31,937 bases of DNA from Planctomycetes bacterium UBA1662 (GCA_002320775.1 DCKY01000280.1:1-31937), one strand, 5' to 3'. Shown: positions 1 to 9,183, numbered from the stretch's first letter. The notes: generated from the sequence alone by a model not told the origin. Translations and numbers: made by a program.

Positions 1-1704
1 GTCTTCAGGCTCGAAAACTTCGAGCTGGAAGACGGCCTCTTTTTCGTCGAAAACAAAAAGGGAAGTGCCTACAAGCCTGTGTTGCCCGGGTGGCTCACCC
101 TGCTGCCTCCGCTGGTGGCCATCATCCTGGCCTTCCTGACCCGGCAGGTGCTGGTGGCGCTCTTTTGCGGTGTCTGGGTTGGAGCCTGCCTCTCCTACAG
201 CCTGCACCCGGTGAGATCGTTTCTCTACTCCATCGACACCTACATCGTCGGGGCGCTGTCGGACACCGACCACGCCATCGTGATCCTCTTCAGCTTCGGC
301 CTCGCGGGCACCATCGGCGTCATCACCTACATCGGCGGCATCCGGGGAATCGTCGCGGTCGTTTCAACCTGGGCGAGAGGCCCCAGGAGCGGCCAGGTGG
401 CCACCTGGTTCCTCGGGCTCTTCATCTTCTTTGACGACTACGCCAACTCCCTGATCATCGGCAACACCATGCGGCCATTCACCGACAAGGTACGGGTCAG
501 CCGCGAGAAGCTGGCGTTCATCGTCGACTCGACCGCCGCTCCCGTCGCCACGATCGGCATCATCTCCACCTGGACGGCCTTCCAGATCGGCCTGGTCTCC
601 CAGGAGGAGAGCCTCAAGGAGCAGATCCGCGACCCCTACCTCTTCTTCCTCGAATCGATCCCCTACAGCTTCTACAGCATCCTGACACTCTTCCTGGTTT
701 TCATCTGCGGCCTGACGCTGCGGGACTTCGGCCCCATGCGCGTGGCCGAAGAGCGCTGCCGCAAAACGGGCAAGGTGCTTCGCGATGGAGCCAAGCCCCT
801 CTTTGACGACACCATGGCCCAGCTCGGTGACTCAGATGATCTCAAGCCGCGCTGGATCAACGCCGTCCTGCCGATCGGCTGCGTCATCGCCTTCACCCTC
901 ATCGGACTCTACACCACCGGCATCGAAGCCCTCGGCGCCGACGCCGCCACCGCCGGGCTCGGCGAGGTGATCCAGAGCGGCAACTCCTTCAACGCCCTGC
1001 TCTGGGGCACCATGGGAGCCAGCATGGTCGCGATCCTGATGGCTCTGGGGCAGGGTTTCCCCCTCGAAGGAACCATCTCGAGCTGGATCAGCGGAGCCCG
1101 GTCCATCGTGCTGGCGCTCATCACCCTGCTGCTGGCCTGGTCGATCGGAGCGGTCTGCAAGGACATCCAGACGGGCGCCTACGTGGCCAGCATCTCAGGC
1201 GGCATCCTGACCCCGGAGATCCTGCCCCTGGTGGCCTTCATCTCCGCCGCCATCATCGCCCTGGCGACCGGGACCTCCTACGGAACCATGGGCCTGCTGG
1301 TGCCGATCTTTGTCGGCCAGCTCATCTTCCCCCTGGCCGAAACGGCTGGAATCGATCCGGAAACTACCCGCCACCTGGCGCTGGCGCTGCTCGCCGCCAT
1401 ACTCGGCGGAGCCGTCTTCGGCGACCACTGCTCGCCCATCTCCGACACCACCGTCCTCAGCTCGATGGCCTCCGGGGCCGATCACATCGACCACGTCAAG
1501 ACCCAGCTCCCCTACGCCATGCTGACCGCGGGAATCTGCGTCCCCATCTACCTGCTGGTCGGCTTTGCAGGCATGGGGCCGGCCCTGGTCCTGCCGATAG
1601 GCCTGGCAGCCGTCTTCTTCGCCTTCAGGGCCCTGTCGAAGGACACCGGAAGCGTCTCCGAAGACATCGAGGACACGCCCTCCGCTCAGGATCCTGAAGC
1701 CTGA
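1..1704 (+). CDS. NhaC-type Na+/H+ antiporter family protein, 5' end cut by the window edge
   Basis: Integral membrane transporter of the Na_H_antiporter (NhaC-like) family, expected to exchange Na+ (or an organic ion) for protons at the inner membrane. About 11-12 hydrophobic segments are visible. The family landmarks FFDDYANSLIIGNTMRP (nt about 424-475) and GDHCSPISDTTVL (nt about 1420-1460) are intact. The frame is open from base 1 with no stop, and it encodes a soluble-looking stretch ending KGSAYKPVLPGW before the first helix. The GTG at 79 is therefore probably internal: the true start lies upstream, and the protein has at least 26 further residues, perhaps an N-terminal extramembrane domain. 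The C-terminal tail is acidic. It converges with the amidohydrolase gene and overlaps it by 19 bp. The family is confident; the transported ion is not known. Confidence 0.88.
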   Translation, partial: VFRLENFELEDGLFFVENKKGSAYKPVLPGWLTLLPPLVAIILAFLTRQVLVALFCGVWVGACLSYSLHPVRSFLYSIDTYIVGALSDTDHAIVILFSFGLAGTIGVITYIGGIRGIVAVVSTWARGPRSGQVATWFLGLFIFFDDYANSLIIGNTMRPFTDKVRVSREKLAFIVDSTAAPVATIGIISTWTAFQIGLVSQEESLKEQIRDPYLFFLESIPYSFYSILTLFLVFICGLTLRDFGPMRVAEERCRKTGKVLRDGAKPLFDDTMAQLGDSDDLKPRWINAVLPIGCVIAFTLIGLYTTGIEALGADAATAGLGEVIQSGNSFNALLWGTMGASMVAILMALGQGFPLEGTISSWISGARSIVLALITLLLAWSIGAVCKDIQTGAYVASISGGILTPEILPLVAFISAAIIALATGTSYGTMGLLVPIFVGQLIFPLAETAGIDPETTRHLALALLAAILGGAVFGDHCSPISDTTVLSSMASGADHIDHVKTQLPYAMLTAGICVPIYLLVGFAGMGPALVLPIGLAAVFFAFRALSKDTGSVSEDIEDTPSAQDPEA

Positions 1705-2993
1705 GCGGCGACAAGCGTCTCCCTCACCTTGACCTCCAGCGCTCCGGGCTCGCCGGTGATCTCGAGCAGCGCGATATCGCCACGCGCCCCCGGAGCGAGA
1801 ACACCTCGGCCCCCAACCCCGAGCAGCCTGGCGGGATTCTCTGAACACATCGAGGAGGCGGCAGCGACTGAATCCGCGAGCGAAAGCGCCTGGTGTCTTC
1901 TTACGTGGACCCCCTCGAGCTCGACACTGAAGAGGTTGAGCAGGTTCTCAAAGACCTCCCGCATACCGATCGCTGCGCCGAAGAGCGCACCGGCGTCGGA
2001 GGTTCTCTCGGCAAGCTCCCGCTCCTTCTCAGAGCGAACGACCCGAAGGTAACGCCCGCCATCGGCCGGCTCCCCCTGGATGCCGCACAGCTCGAAAGGG
2101 CCGGTCGGAGCGCCGGTACCGAAGCCCGCATCGCTGATACCGATGCAGCGCGAGACCTCCTTGCGTGAGATCCAGTCGCGCAGGAGCTGCGGGTGAACGT
2201 GAAAGCCGTCGACGATAAAGGTAGCGGCCAGGTCGTCGTTGCGGAGGGTCTCCTCCAGCAGCCCGCCGTCGTTAAATACCTTCAGGCTGCTTCCCGTCGG
2301 ACCGTTTCCGAGGTGGATCACGTAGGCGAGCCCAGCAGCGACCGCCTCCCGCACACATTCAGCGTGCGGCTTGGCGTGCCCGCAGCCTACGACCACGCCC
2401 CGCCCAGCGGCTTCGGCAATCAGTGGAATCGCCCCGGGAGTGGTCTCGGGAGCGATGTTGATCATCGATACCGCGCCGGTCGAGAGCAGCTGATCGAGCA
2501 CGCCAGGGTCAGGCGGCAGCACCCAATCGGGATTGTGGGCTCCATGAAATTCAGGATTCATGAAGGTGCCCTCAACCAGGGAACCAAGCAGGATACCGGA
2601 GAGCTCCCCGCCGCCATCGAGAACCTCCTTCATTCCCCGCAGATAGGCGAGGATCTCATCGAGAGGGGCTGCGAGGGTGGCAAGGACACAGCCCGTGACA
2701 CCGGCTCCAGCCTGGTAATCAAGCACCTCACCAATGCGGGCCGCGTGCTCCCCGGGAGATCTCAGACCACCAGAGAGCCAGCCAATATCGTTAACCTGCA
2801 GGTCGATCCAGCCGGGAACAGCCCAGAGTCCCTCACCATCGATCTCCACCGCGCCTTCGGAAGCTCTCGCCTCGGCACTGAGACCGGTGATCAGTCCGTC
2901 TTCTACCAGGATGGATGCGCCTTCAATCCATCCGGCCTCACCGGAGAGAACCCGGGCATCTCGAACCAGGAAAGACGAGCCTGCTCGCATCAT
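1686..2993 (-). CDS. NagA-like amidohydrolase (N-acetylglucosamine-6-phosphate deacetylase family)
   Basis: 435-residue cytosolic amidohydrolase of the NagA family, which removes acetyl from GlcNAc-6-phosphate or related N-acyl sugars. The visible landmarks match NagA: PGWIDLQVN (60-68), metal-ligand Glu141 in SLVEGTFMN, His206 in GCGHAKP, His227 in VIHLGNGP, His265 in VDGFHVH and the catalytic Asp288 in GISDAG. Length is slightly above the usual 380-390 because of loops in the C-terminal half. The start is the first of two adjacent ATGs and overlaps the TGA of the aminotransferase gene (ATGA), implying translational coupling. It is the last gene of the four-gene leftward operon. The substrate could differ from GlcNAc-6-P, since no nagB or PTS gene is adjacent. 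Confidence 0.85.
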   Translation of the reverse strand: MMRAGSSFLVRDARVLSGEAGWIEGASILVEDGLITGLSAEARASEGAVEIDGEGLWAVPGWIDLQVNDIGWLSGGLRSPGEHAARIGEVLDYQAGAGVTGCVLATLAAPLDEILAYLRGMKEVLDGGGELSGILLGSLVEGTFMNPEFHGAHNPDWVLPPDPGVLDQLLSTGAVSMINIAPETTPGAIPLIAEAAGRGVVVGCGHAKPHAECVREAVAAGLAYVIHLGNGPTGSSLKVFNDGGLLEETLRNDDLAATFIVDGFHVHPQLLRDWISRKEVSRCIGISDAGFGTGAPTGPFELCGIQGEPADGGRYLRVVRSEKERELAERTSDAGALFGAAIGMREVFENLLNLFSVELEGVHVRRHQALSLADSVAAASSMCSENPARLLGVGGRGVLAPGARGDIALLEITGEPGALEVKVRETLVAAQASGS

Positions 2994-4372
2994 CCAAGGA
3001 CCTCCTTGAAAGCTTCACGCAGAACGACAAAGCCCTCTTCGAGAGCATCGGGAGGTGTACACAGGGGAGGAGCGATCTTGAGGCAACCACCGCCAAGTCC
3101 TACGGGAGAGAGCATCAGCAGGCCCTTTCGATAGGCTGACTCGGTGACCCGGTAGGCCAGATCAGAATCCGGCTCGATGGTGCCAGGCTGAACCAGGCGA
3201 ATGCCTCCGACAAGGCCTTTGCCGCGGATGCAGCCGACATGATCCCCCCAGGCGGCCTCTACCGACCGAAGCCCTTCGAGAAGAGGCGCCTCCAGCTCAA
3301 CAGCTCTTTCTACCAGGCCGCCAGATTCGAGAGCGTCGAGACTTCCCAGGCCCGCGGCCACCGCCAGCGGAGAGCCTGAGTGGGTAGAGGTCATCGACCC
3401 GGGAGGAAAGATATCCATTACCTCGTTCCTGCCAATGACCGCCGAGAGAGGAAGAGAGCTCGAGATTCCCTTGCCGCAGGCGATCAGGTCGGGCGCGATA
3501 TCGTAATGCTCAAAACAGAAATACCGTCCGGTACGCCCGAAGCCCGACTGGACCTCGTCAAAGCACAGCAGCGCCCCGTGACGATCGCACCACTGACGCA
3601 GCGAGCGCGCGTAATCAACCGGGAAAAAATCAGGGCCAATTCCGAGATAGCTCTCTGAGAGGACCCCGGCGACCTGAGAAGGCGTGATTCCCGCCAACTC
3701 GAGAGTCTTCTCAAAAACCTCAAAGCCGAGATCTTCGAGAAGATAGCCATCGGGGAAAGGAACCTGCACGAAGCTTCCGTCGTCGCCACCGATCCACTCT
3801 TTCAGCGCATCGATACCGCCCGCGTATTGCGAGCCCAGGGTCCTGCCGTGGAACCCTCCGCCGAAGGACACGATCACCTTGCGCTCCGGATCGAGTCGTC
3901 TTCCTGCCGCCCTCATGATCTTGATGGCGCATTCGACGGCCTCGGAACCCGTGGTGAGCAGGAAGACCTTCCCGAGCCCCCCCGGCGCCAGCGCCGCCAG
4001 CCTCTCGCAGAGCTCGGCACGCCCCTCGTGAGCGAAAACAAAGGTCGACATCAGGGGCTTCTCGATCGCCTCGCGCACCCGGGCCTGGACGGCCGCGGGG
4101 GCGTGCCCGGCGTTGGCGACAAGGACGCACGAGCTCCAGTCAATCCAACGATTACCAAAGCGATCCTCTACGCTGCACCCCTCAGCCCGATCCCAGAGCA
4201 CCGGCGGCTGACAGGACATCCAGGCCGGCTCCGCGACGTTGAGCCGCTCGAGAACCTCTACGGCTCCCGGGGCCGGCTGGGCGGTGACAATCCTCCTGTG
4301 GGCCGTCTCCACCCGGGGCACCTCCAGGGGCTCGAGACTGTAGTGACCATAGCTGGGGCCTCGATCAGTCAT
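2990..4372 (-). CDS. Class III PLP-dependent aminotransferase (GabT/ArgD-like)
   Basis: 460-residue fold-type I PLP enzyme of aminotransferase class III, which moves an amino group between an omega-amino compound or amino-aldehyde and a 2-oxo acid. Key features: TTGSEAV phosphate-binding loop (140-146), FGGGFHGRT, the DEVQSGFGRTG block with the PLP-pyridine Asp (272-282) and the Schiff-base Lys301 in ACGKGISSSLP. I chose the ATG at 4372 over a TTG at 4408. It is preceded by a purine-rich GGGAGAGAG about 8 nt away, and the extra 12 codons add only an Arg-rich stretch. The start overlaps the phosphatase stop by 8 bp, and the stop overlaps the amidohydrolase start. GabT-like by overall pattern, but substrate choice cannot be read from the sequence. 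Confidence 0.88.
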   Translation of the reverse strand: MTDRGPSYGHYSLEPLEVPRVETAHRRIVTAQPAPGAVEVLERLNVAEPAWMSCQPPVLWDRAEGCSVEDRFGNRWIDWSSCVLVANAGHAPAAVQARVREAIEKPLMSTFVFAHEGRAELCERLAALAPGGLGKVFLLTTGSEAVECAIKIMRAAGRRLDPERKVIVSFGGGFHGRTLGSQYAGGIDALKEWIGGDDGSFVQVPFPDGYLLEDLGFEVFEKTLELAGITPSQVAGVLSESYLGIGPDFFPVDYARSLRQWCDRHGALLCFDEVQSGFGRTGRYFCFEHYDIAPDLIACGKGISSSLPLSAVIGRNEVMDIFPPGSMTSTHSGSPLAVAAGLGSLDALESGGLVERAVELEAPLLEGLRSVEAAWGDHVGCIRGKGLVGGIRLVQPGTIEPDSDLAYRVTESAYRKGLLMLSPVGLGGGCLKIAPPLCTPPDALEEGFVVLREAFKEVLG

Positions 4373-5243
4373 CGCGCAGGCTCTCTCCCGCCGGACGATT
4401 CTCAACAATGGACTCCCGCATCAGGGCTGCATCGCCGGGATGGTGGATCAACAAGGAGCTGCGGAAATACCAGCGCCTGTCGCTGTCGGCGTCAAGCTCG
4501 TAGATGCGGTTGTCGACCGCCGTGGTCACGGGCACGATCTCTCCATCGATCTCAAGCGACGCCTCGAAACCAAGCCGCAGCAGGAGCGGCAAAGCCCCGG
4601 CGGCGTCCCAGAGCTTGACCGAACCGAGGTAGGCCAGGAAGCGGCCCTGCAACAGCCCGAGCAGGGGCACCACCGCTGCGCCCAGGGCCATCACCGGGTT
4701 TGGCAGAAGGCATTGGCCGCGCTTGGCAAGAGCCTGGGTGATGGCGATCAGTCCCCGCCCATCCGAAGGACGCGGCGGGAAGGTGAGCTCCTTCCAGGCC
4801 CACTCACCATCCTCGAGCTTACCCTCGGTCACGCTGAATTCGTCTTCACCGGAGCTGATGATCAGCTCTCCGTAATCCGGCAGATAGACCCCCCCATGAA
4901 GCAGCCGGCCATCCTTCATGTAGCCGACCGAGACCCCCCAGTTCGGAAGAAAGTGGGCGAAGGGGGCCGTTCCATCGATCGGGTCCACCACCCAGGCCTC
5001 CCCGGCAAGAGCAGCCTGAACGTAGTCCTCGCCTTTGCGGCTGATGGTCTCTTCGCCAATGATATAACGACCCGCCGCCTCGTCCTCCAGGGCCTCGGTG
5101 AAGAGAACCTCGATCGCGGTATCCGCCTGCGTCACCAGGGAATGATCGCTCTTGATCTCGAGGGTCAGCTTCTTGCGCGCCTCGCGGGCCATATCACCCG
5201 CCTCGAGAAGCAGCTCGACAATTCTTTCCTTGTCCCAACTCAT
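4365..5243 (-). CDS. Inositol monophosphatase family phosphatase (IMPase/HisN-like)
   Basis: 292-residue Mg-dependent phosphatase of the inositol monophosphatase superfamily, hydrolysing a small phosphomonoester such as inositol phosphate, histidinol phosphate or 3'-phosphoadenosine 5'-phosphate. Metal-site motifs are present in order: SLVTQAD (35-41), GEE (63-65), WVVDPIDGT (84-92) and the C-terminal KLWDAAG (210-216). A strong Shine-Dalgarno AGGAAGG sits 7 nt before the ATG. It lies 29 bp after the ligase gene and overlaps the aminotransferase start. The C-terminal 45 residues are an extra tail beyond the core fold. It is annotated at family level only, because this superfamily does not reveal substrate by motif. 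Confidence 0.87.
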   Translation of the reverse strand: MSWDKERIVELLLEAGDMAREARKKLTLEIKSDHSLVTQADTAIEVLFTEALEDEAAGRYIIGEETISRKGEDYVQAALAGEAWVVDPIDGTAPFAHFLPNWGVSVGYMKDGRLLHGGVYLPDYGELIISSGEDEFSVTEGKLEDGEWAWKELTFPPRPSDGRGLIAITQALAKRGQCLLPNPVMALGAAVVPLLGLLQGRFLAYLGSVKLWDAAGALPLLLRLGFEASLEIDGEIVPVTTAVDNRIYELDADSDRRWYFRSSLLIHHPGDAALMRESIVENRPAGESLRDD

Positions 5244-5272
5244 TCAACAACCTTCCTGCGATTTTTCATTTT

Positions 5273-7003
5273 TCAGCCGTCGGCAGCCGCGTAGAGAGAA
5301 CCATATTGCTCCTCAATCCGTCTCCTGACAAGCTTGCCGGAGGGACCAATCCCCCCGGACTCCTTCAGTCCATGGGCGCTTACAGTCCAGGGACCGAGCT
5401 GCTGGTCAACAGGCCGGCTGGCGTTAAATTCCCTAACCAGCCCCCCAAGATACTCCTCCCTCAAGGCTGTTTTCTCAACACCCTCGCGAAGAAAATAGAC
5501 GCAGCCCAGCCTCGGCCGAGCATCCCCAACAACGACCACCTCCTCCAGGATGTTGAGTTTCTTGAGATCCGCGGCCTTGAGGTCATCCTCCATCGGCAGG
5601 GGAAGATAGTTCAGGCCATTGTCCGTCGTGATCCTGTCGGAAACCTTACCGAAGACCTTCAGCCTCCCCCGGTCGTCAAAAGCGGCGCGGTCGCCTGTTC
5701 TCTGCGAGCCGTTGAACAGCTCCAGGGTACCATCCGGCTCCACGTATCCCTTCGCGATCTGCGTTCCCTCGACCACCAGCTCCTCGCCATCAATCCGGGC
5801 CGTAGTTCCCGGAAAGAGGCGCCCGCAGGTTCCCAGGGCCCCGCTTCGCCGGTCTGAAAGTGTAGAGACGCACACTGGCCCGGTGGTCTCGGTCATTCCC
5901 CAGCCCTGGAGCACCCTGATCCCCATGACCTCAAAGAATGCCATCGACTGCAAATTGGGACGAGCCCCGCCCAGCACCATGAACTCGGGTGAGCCCATCC
6001 GCTGCCGAACCATCCGGCCGAAGAGAAACCTCGCAAGGAGAATCACCGGCAGGCCCAACCAGCCAGACAGCCTACCCGCCTCGAGCGAGAGGGCACCCTC
6101 CTCGGCCCTGCGACAGAGCCGCTTCAGAAGTCTTCGAAAGCCAAGAGGCAGGCGGGCCAGATTTTCCAGCCCTGGAGGAATCTTCTCCTCGCTGAAATCC
6201 GCGCAGAGCCTCTCATAGAAGAGGCTGCGCATCCGGTTGATCACGATCGGAACCAGGATGATGGCATCGATCTTTCCCGTTTTTTTCTGCGGCAGGCGAG
6301 CGAGGTATTGAACATCTGAGAGGAGTACCCGCCGCGGCTTCAGCGAGATAAAAGCTGTCATGACGACGAAGGCGAAGATATGGCTGGCCGACAGCGGGCA
6401 GTGGGCCACCATCCCCTCGACCAGGAAATCCAGGTTGCGGATGTTTTCAATCGCGGCATCCATATTGGAGAGGCTGATCTCGGTGCACTTCGCCATGTCG
6501 CCGGAGGTTCCGGAGGTAAAGATCCAGGCCACGGGATGATCGTCATCCAGGCCATCCAGGAAGGATCCGCTACCGTCACCCGCAGGTACGGCGGGCAACT
6601 TCTCCGCATCGAGCGAAACGTTGATCGTCTCATCGAGCTCATCCCCCCAGCCCTCGGCCCGCTGAAGGAAACCATCGCCGACGGCGACAACGCCGATCCC
6701 GTACAGCCGCAGGTAGCTCAACTGTGTCTCCGCATCCCAATTGGGATAGAGTGGGACTACGGTCAGGCCTCTTGAGATGGCGGCAAACATCGCAGCGAGG
6801 AACTCAATCGTCTCTTCGCTGCGAAAGAGCAGGCCGATTCTCGGGTGAGTGTCCCTGGCAGGCAGAAGCTCCCGGTAGGCCAGGGCCGCATCGAAGACAT
6901 CCTGCCCGGTCGCCTCGGTCACCACATCGCCTCTTCGGCCATAGGATTCAAGCTTCAGCTCAAACCCCGGAAGGCTCTCGAAAAGGGTCTTCAGGGTACT
7001 CAA
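5273..7003 (-). CDS. AMP-dependent acyl-CoA synthetase/ligase family protein
   Basis: 576-residue adenylate-forming enzyme (ANL superfamily), probably activating a fatty or other carboxylic acid to acyl-AMP and acyl-CoA. Motifs: P-loop FTSGTSGDMAK (162-172), GWGMTETTG (367-375), RTGD (436-439) with the ribose-binding Asp, the hinge region near 450-458 and the catalytic Lys557 in PSGKLVRR. The start is TTG at 7003: an in-frame TGA lies four codons upstream, and AGAGG sits about 8 nt before the TTG. The C-terminal domain is short but complete. It is the first gene of the leftward operon with the phosphatase, aminotransferase and amidohydrolase. No carrier-protein gene is adjacent, so CoA is the likelier acceptor, though transfer to an amine is possible. 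Confidence 0.85.
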   Translation of the reverse strand: MSTLKTLFESLPGFELKLESYGRRGDVVTEATGQDVFDAALAYRELLPARDTHPRIGLLFRSEETIEFLAAMFAAISRGLTVVPLYPNWDAETQLSYLRLYGIGVVAVGDGFLQRAEGWGDELDETINVSLDAEKLPAVPAGDGSGSFLDGLDDDHPVAWIFTSGTSGDMAKCTEISLSNMDAAIENIRNLDFLVEGMVAHCPLSASHIFAFVVMTAFISLKPRRVLLSDVQYLARLPQKKTGKIDAIILVPIVINRMRSLFYERLCADFSEEKIPPGLENLARLPLGFRRLLKRLCRRAEEGALSLEAGRLSGWLGLPVILLARFLFGRMVRQRMGSPEFMVLGGARPNLQSMAFFEVMGIRVLQGWGMTETTGPVCVSTLSDRRSGALGTCGRLFPGTTARIDGEELVVEGTQIAKGYVEPDGTLELFNGSQRTGDRAAFDDRGRLKVFGKVSDRITTDNGLNYLPLPMEDDLKAADLKKLNILEEVVVVGDARPRLGCVYFLREGVEKTALREEYLGGLVREFNASRPVDQQLGPWTVSAHGLKESGGIGPSGKLVRRRIEEQYGSLYAAADG

Positions 7004-7053
7004 AGGGCAAGCCTCTCAGCGACAGCTTGAATAAAATCCGGCTCAAAGGATAG

Positions 7054-7081
7054 ATCTTAGCTGAAGCCCCGGAGGGAGCAA
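7054..7081 (-). promoter_or_regulatory. Possible sigma70-type promoter for the ligase-led operon
   Basis: Read leftward, TTGCTC (7076-7081) and TAAGAT (7054-7059) are separated by 16 bp and lie about 50 bp before the TTG start at 7003. Each box matches consensus at only about four of six positions. The operon may instead be read from the topoisomerase genes, since no strong terminator is seen between 7004 and 7103. Confidence 0.25.
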
Positions 7082-7103
7082 GGATATTGGATCGCCGCGG
7101 AGC

Positions 7104-9122
7104 TCAGTGGTCTACATCGTCGGCCTCGTCGGCCTTCTCCATGACAAACTTGTAGCGCGCGCTGGCGTCCTTTCCCATGAGGTCGCTCACCACCTGTTCG
7201 GTCTCCAGCGGATCGTCGATAAAGACCCGCTGCAGGCTACGGCTCTCGGGCTCCATCGCCGTCTCCTTGAGCTGGTGAGGACTCATCTCCCCAAGCCCCT
7301 TGAAGCGTGTGACGGCATCCTCGCTAACCTTGCCTCCGAATTTTTCTATGATCGCCTCCTTCTCCTCATCGGACCAGGCCCAGTACTTCTTTCCCCGGTG
7401 ATCAATCCTGTAGAGAGGGGGCATCCCCAGGTAGATGAAGCCCTCCTTGATCAATTCGGGAAGGTACCGGTAGAAGAAGGTCAGCAGCAGGGTCATGATG
7501 TGATGGCCATCGGAGTCGGCATCCGTAAGGATGATGATCTTGTGATAGCGCAGCTGGGCGATATTGAAGCTGTCCCCCATCCCACAACCCAGGGCCGAGA
7601 GCATGTCGGAGAGTTCCTTATTGCTCATCACCTTCGACAGGCTCGCCTGCTCTGTGTTCAGCACCTTCCCCCGCAGCGGGAGGATCGCCTGGGTCTTCCT
7701 CGCCCTTGCCTGCTTGGCCGAACCGCCGGCGGAATCCCCCTCCACGATAAAGAGCTCGCTCAGGGCCGGCCGGGTGCTCTCACAATCAGCCAGCTTGCCC
7801 GGAAGGTTGAGCCGGTGGGAGACGGCTGTCTTTCGCTTGACCTGCAGCACGGCATCGCGCGATGCCCGGCGCGCCTTGGAAGCGAGAATCGCGCGCGCCA
7901 CGACCGCCTTCGCCGTGGTCGGATTGGAGTTGAAGTAGAGCTCCAGGTTACCGCCCACCGCGCTGGCAACCTGGGAGCTGATCTCAGGGTTGTTGAGCTT
8001 CTCCTTTGTCTGGCCCTGGAACTGGGGGTCAAGGTGATAGACCGACAGGACCGCGCTGAGCCCCTCCCGCAGATCATCCGGGCTCAGGCTGACACCCCGT
8101 GGCTGGAGATCATGGATGTCGATATAGTTCCTGACCGCTCGCACCACGCCGGTACGCAGGCCCTGCTCGTGGGTCCCCCCGTCACGCGTGTAGACACCGT
8201 TGACATAGGACCTGATGTATTCAGCAGGCTCATCCGTCCACTGGAGGGCGACCTCCATCCGAGGCTCACCCTCGCTCTCCTGGTAGAACATGAAATCGTG
8301 CGTCGGCTTGAAGCCTCTCTCCTTGACCAACTTCTCGAGATAGGCCTTGATCCCATCCTCAAATTGAAAGGTGTCCGTGGCGCCCTTGACCCGATCGCGA
8401 TAGACGATCTTGAGCCCCCTGTGCAGATAGGCGCGCGCCTCGAGGGTTCCCCTGATCCTCTTGCTGTCAAATTTGGTGGCACGAAAGATATCCGGGTCGG
8501 GCTTGAAATGGATCGTCGTCCCGCGCCCCTTGACCTTCCTGACAAGCTTCATATCCCCCTTGGGCTTGCCGCGAACATAGCGCTGCTCATACTCCTTTCC
8601 GCCGCGCTTGACACGGGCGGTCATCTCCTTGCTGAGAGCGTTGACAACCGACGACCCCACGCCGTGCAGGCCGCCTGAGTGGATGTAGTTTCCGGAGTCG
8701 AACTTGCCGCCGGCATGAAGCGTTGTGAGAATCGTCTCAAGCGCCGGGCGCTTGGTCTCGGGGTGCTTGTCGATGGGAATACCGCGGCCATTGTCACTGA
8801 CCTCGATACCCGAGGAGTCCTTGTCCAGCGTGACCTCGACCGTAGTCGCGTGTCCGTTGATCACCTCATCGATCGCGTTGTCGACAATCTCCCACACCAG
8901 GTGGTGGAGACCGTTCTTGTCGACGCCGCCGATATACATGGCCGGACGCATGCGCACTGGCTCGAGGCCCTTGAGTACGCTGATGTCCTTGGCGCTGTAG
9001 GTGCCCTTCTTCCGGGACTTCTTCGCGGTCTTCTTTTTCGCCGCCGGCTTCTTCACGGCTTTCTTTTTCGCCCTGGCAGGAGCCTTCTTTCCGCGGGTTT
9101 TCTTCCTGGTCCTGGTTGCCAT
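7104..9122 (-). CDS. parE: Type IIA DNA topoisomerase subunit B (ParE/GyrB)
   Basis: 672-residue ATPase subunit of a type IIA topoisomerase that, with subunit A, passes one DNA duplex through another using ATP. It has a GHKL ATPase domain with EIVDNAIDE (about 78-86), DNGRGIP (110-116) and GLHGVGSSVVNALS. A transducer domain follows, then TOPRIM with EGDSAGG (about residue 460) and DADSDGH (about 535), and RFKGLGEM near the end. The length fits the short ParE-like form without the long insert of E. coli GyrB. The first about 40 residues are a lysine/alanine-rich tail (KKAPARAKKKAVKKPAAKKK), unusual for this subunit. It lies 61 bp after subunit A. The choice between gyrB and parE is uncertain: this pair may be a second topoisomerase set beside a gyrase elsewhere. 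Confidence 0.9.
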   Translation of the reverse strand: MATRTRKKTRGKKAPARAKKKAVKKPAAKKKTAKKSRKKGTYSAKDISVLKGLEPVRMRPAMYIGGVDKNGLHHLVWEIVDNAIDEVINGHATTVEVTLDKDSSGIEVSDNGRGIPIDKHPETKRPALETILTTLHAGGKFDSGNYIHSGGLHGVGSSVVNALSKEMTARVKRGGKEYEQRYVRGKPKGDMKLVRKVKGRGTTIHFKPDPDIFRATKFDSKRIRGTLEARAYLHRGLKIVYRDRVKGATDTFQFEDGIKAYLEKLVKERGFKPTHDFMFYQESEGEPRMEVALQWTDEPAEYIRSYVNGVYTRDGGTHEQGLRTGVVRAVRNYIDIHDLQPRGVSLSPDDLREGLSAVLSVYHLDPQFQGQTKEKLNNPEISSQVASAVGGNLELYFNSNPTTAKAVVARAILASKARRASRDAVLQVKRKTAVSHRLNLPGKLADCESTRPALSELFIVEGDSAGGSAKQARARKTQAILPLRGKVLNTEQASLSKVMSNKELSDMLSALGCGMGDSFNIAQLRYHKIIILTDADSDGHHIMTLLLTFFYRYLPELIKEGFIYLGMPPLYRIDHRGKKYWAWSDEEKEAIIEKFGGKVSEDAVTRFKGLGEMSPHQLKETAMEPESRSLQRVFIDDPLETEQVVSDLMGKDASARYKFVMEKADEADDVDH

Positions 9123-9145
9123 TTTCTTCAGCTGGTCTTGCGGAA

Positions 9146-9167
9146 GCTAACCGCCTGGCGGTTCAGC
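9146..9167. repeat. Short inverted repeat between topoisomerase subunit genes
   Basis: AACCGCC-T-GGCGGTT, with outer GCT/AGC able to extend it, lies in the 61 bp gap between subunits A and B. No T-run follows on the minus strand, so it does not look like a complete terminator. It could stabilise or mildly attenuate the message. Function unknown. Confidence 0.4.
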
Positions 9168-9183
9168 CCGCGTCCGCTTCTCC

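Noticed and set aside
1195..1848. 217-codon minus-strand open frame opposite the antiporter 3' end
   Set aside because: Gly/Asp/Arg-rich low-complexity shadow of membrane-helix codons, without a ribosome binding site.
4373..4408. TTG start at 4408 for the aminotransferase
   Set aside because: The ATG at 4372 has a purine-rich ribosome binding region and gives a compact overlap. The extra 12 residues are Arg-rich and unlike the family N-terminus.
7107..8678. 523-codon open frame on the plus strand opposite topoisomerase subunit B
   Set aside because: The minus-strand frame encodes intact GHKL and TOPRIM motifs. The opposite frame has no recognisable motif and is explained by GC-rich codon structure.
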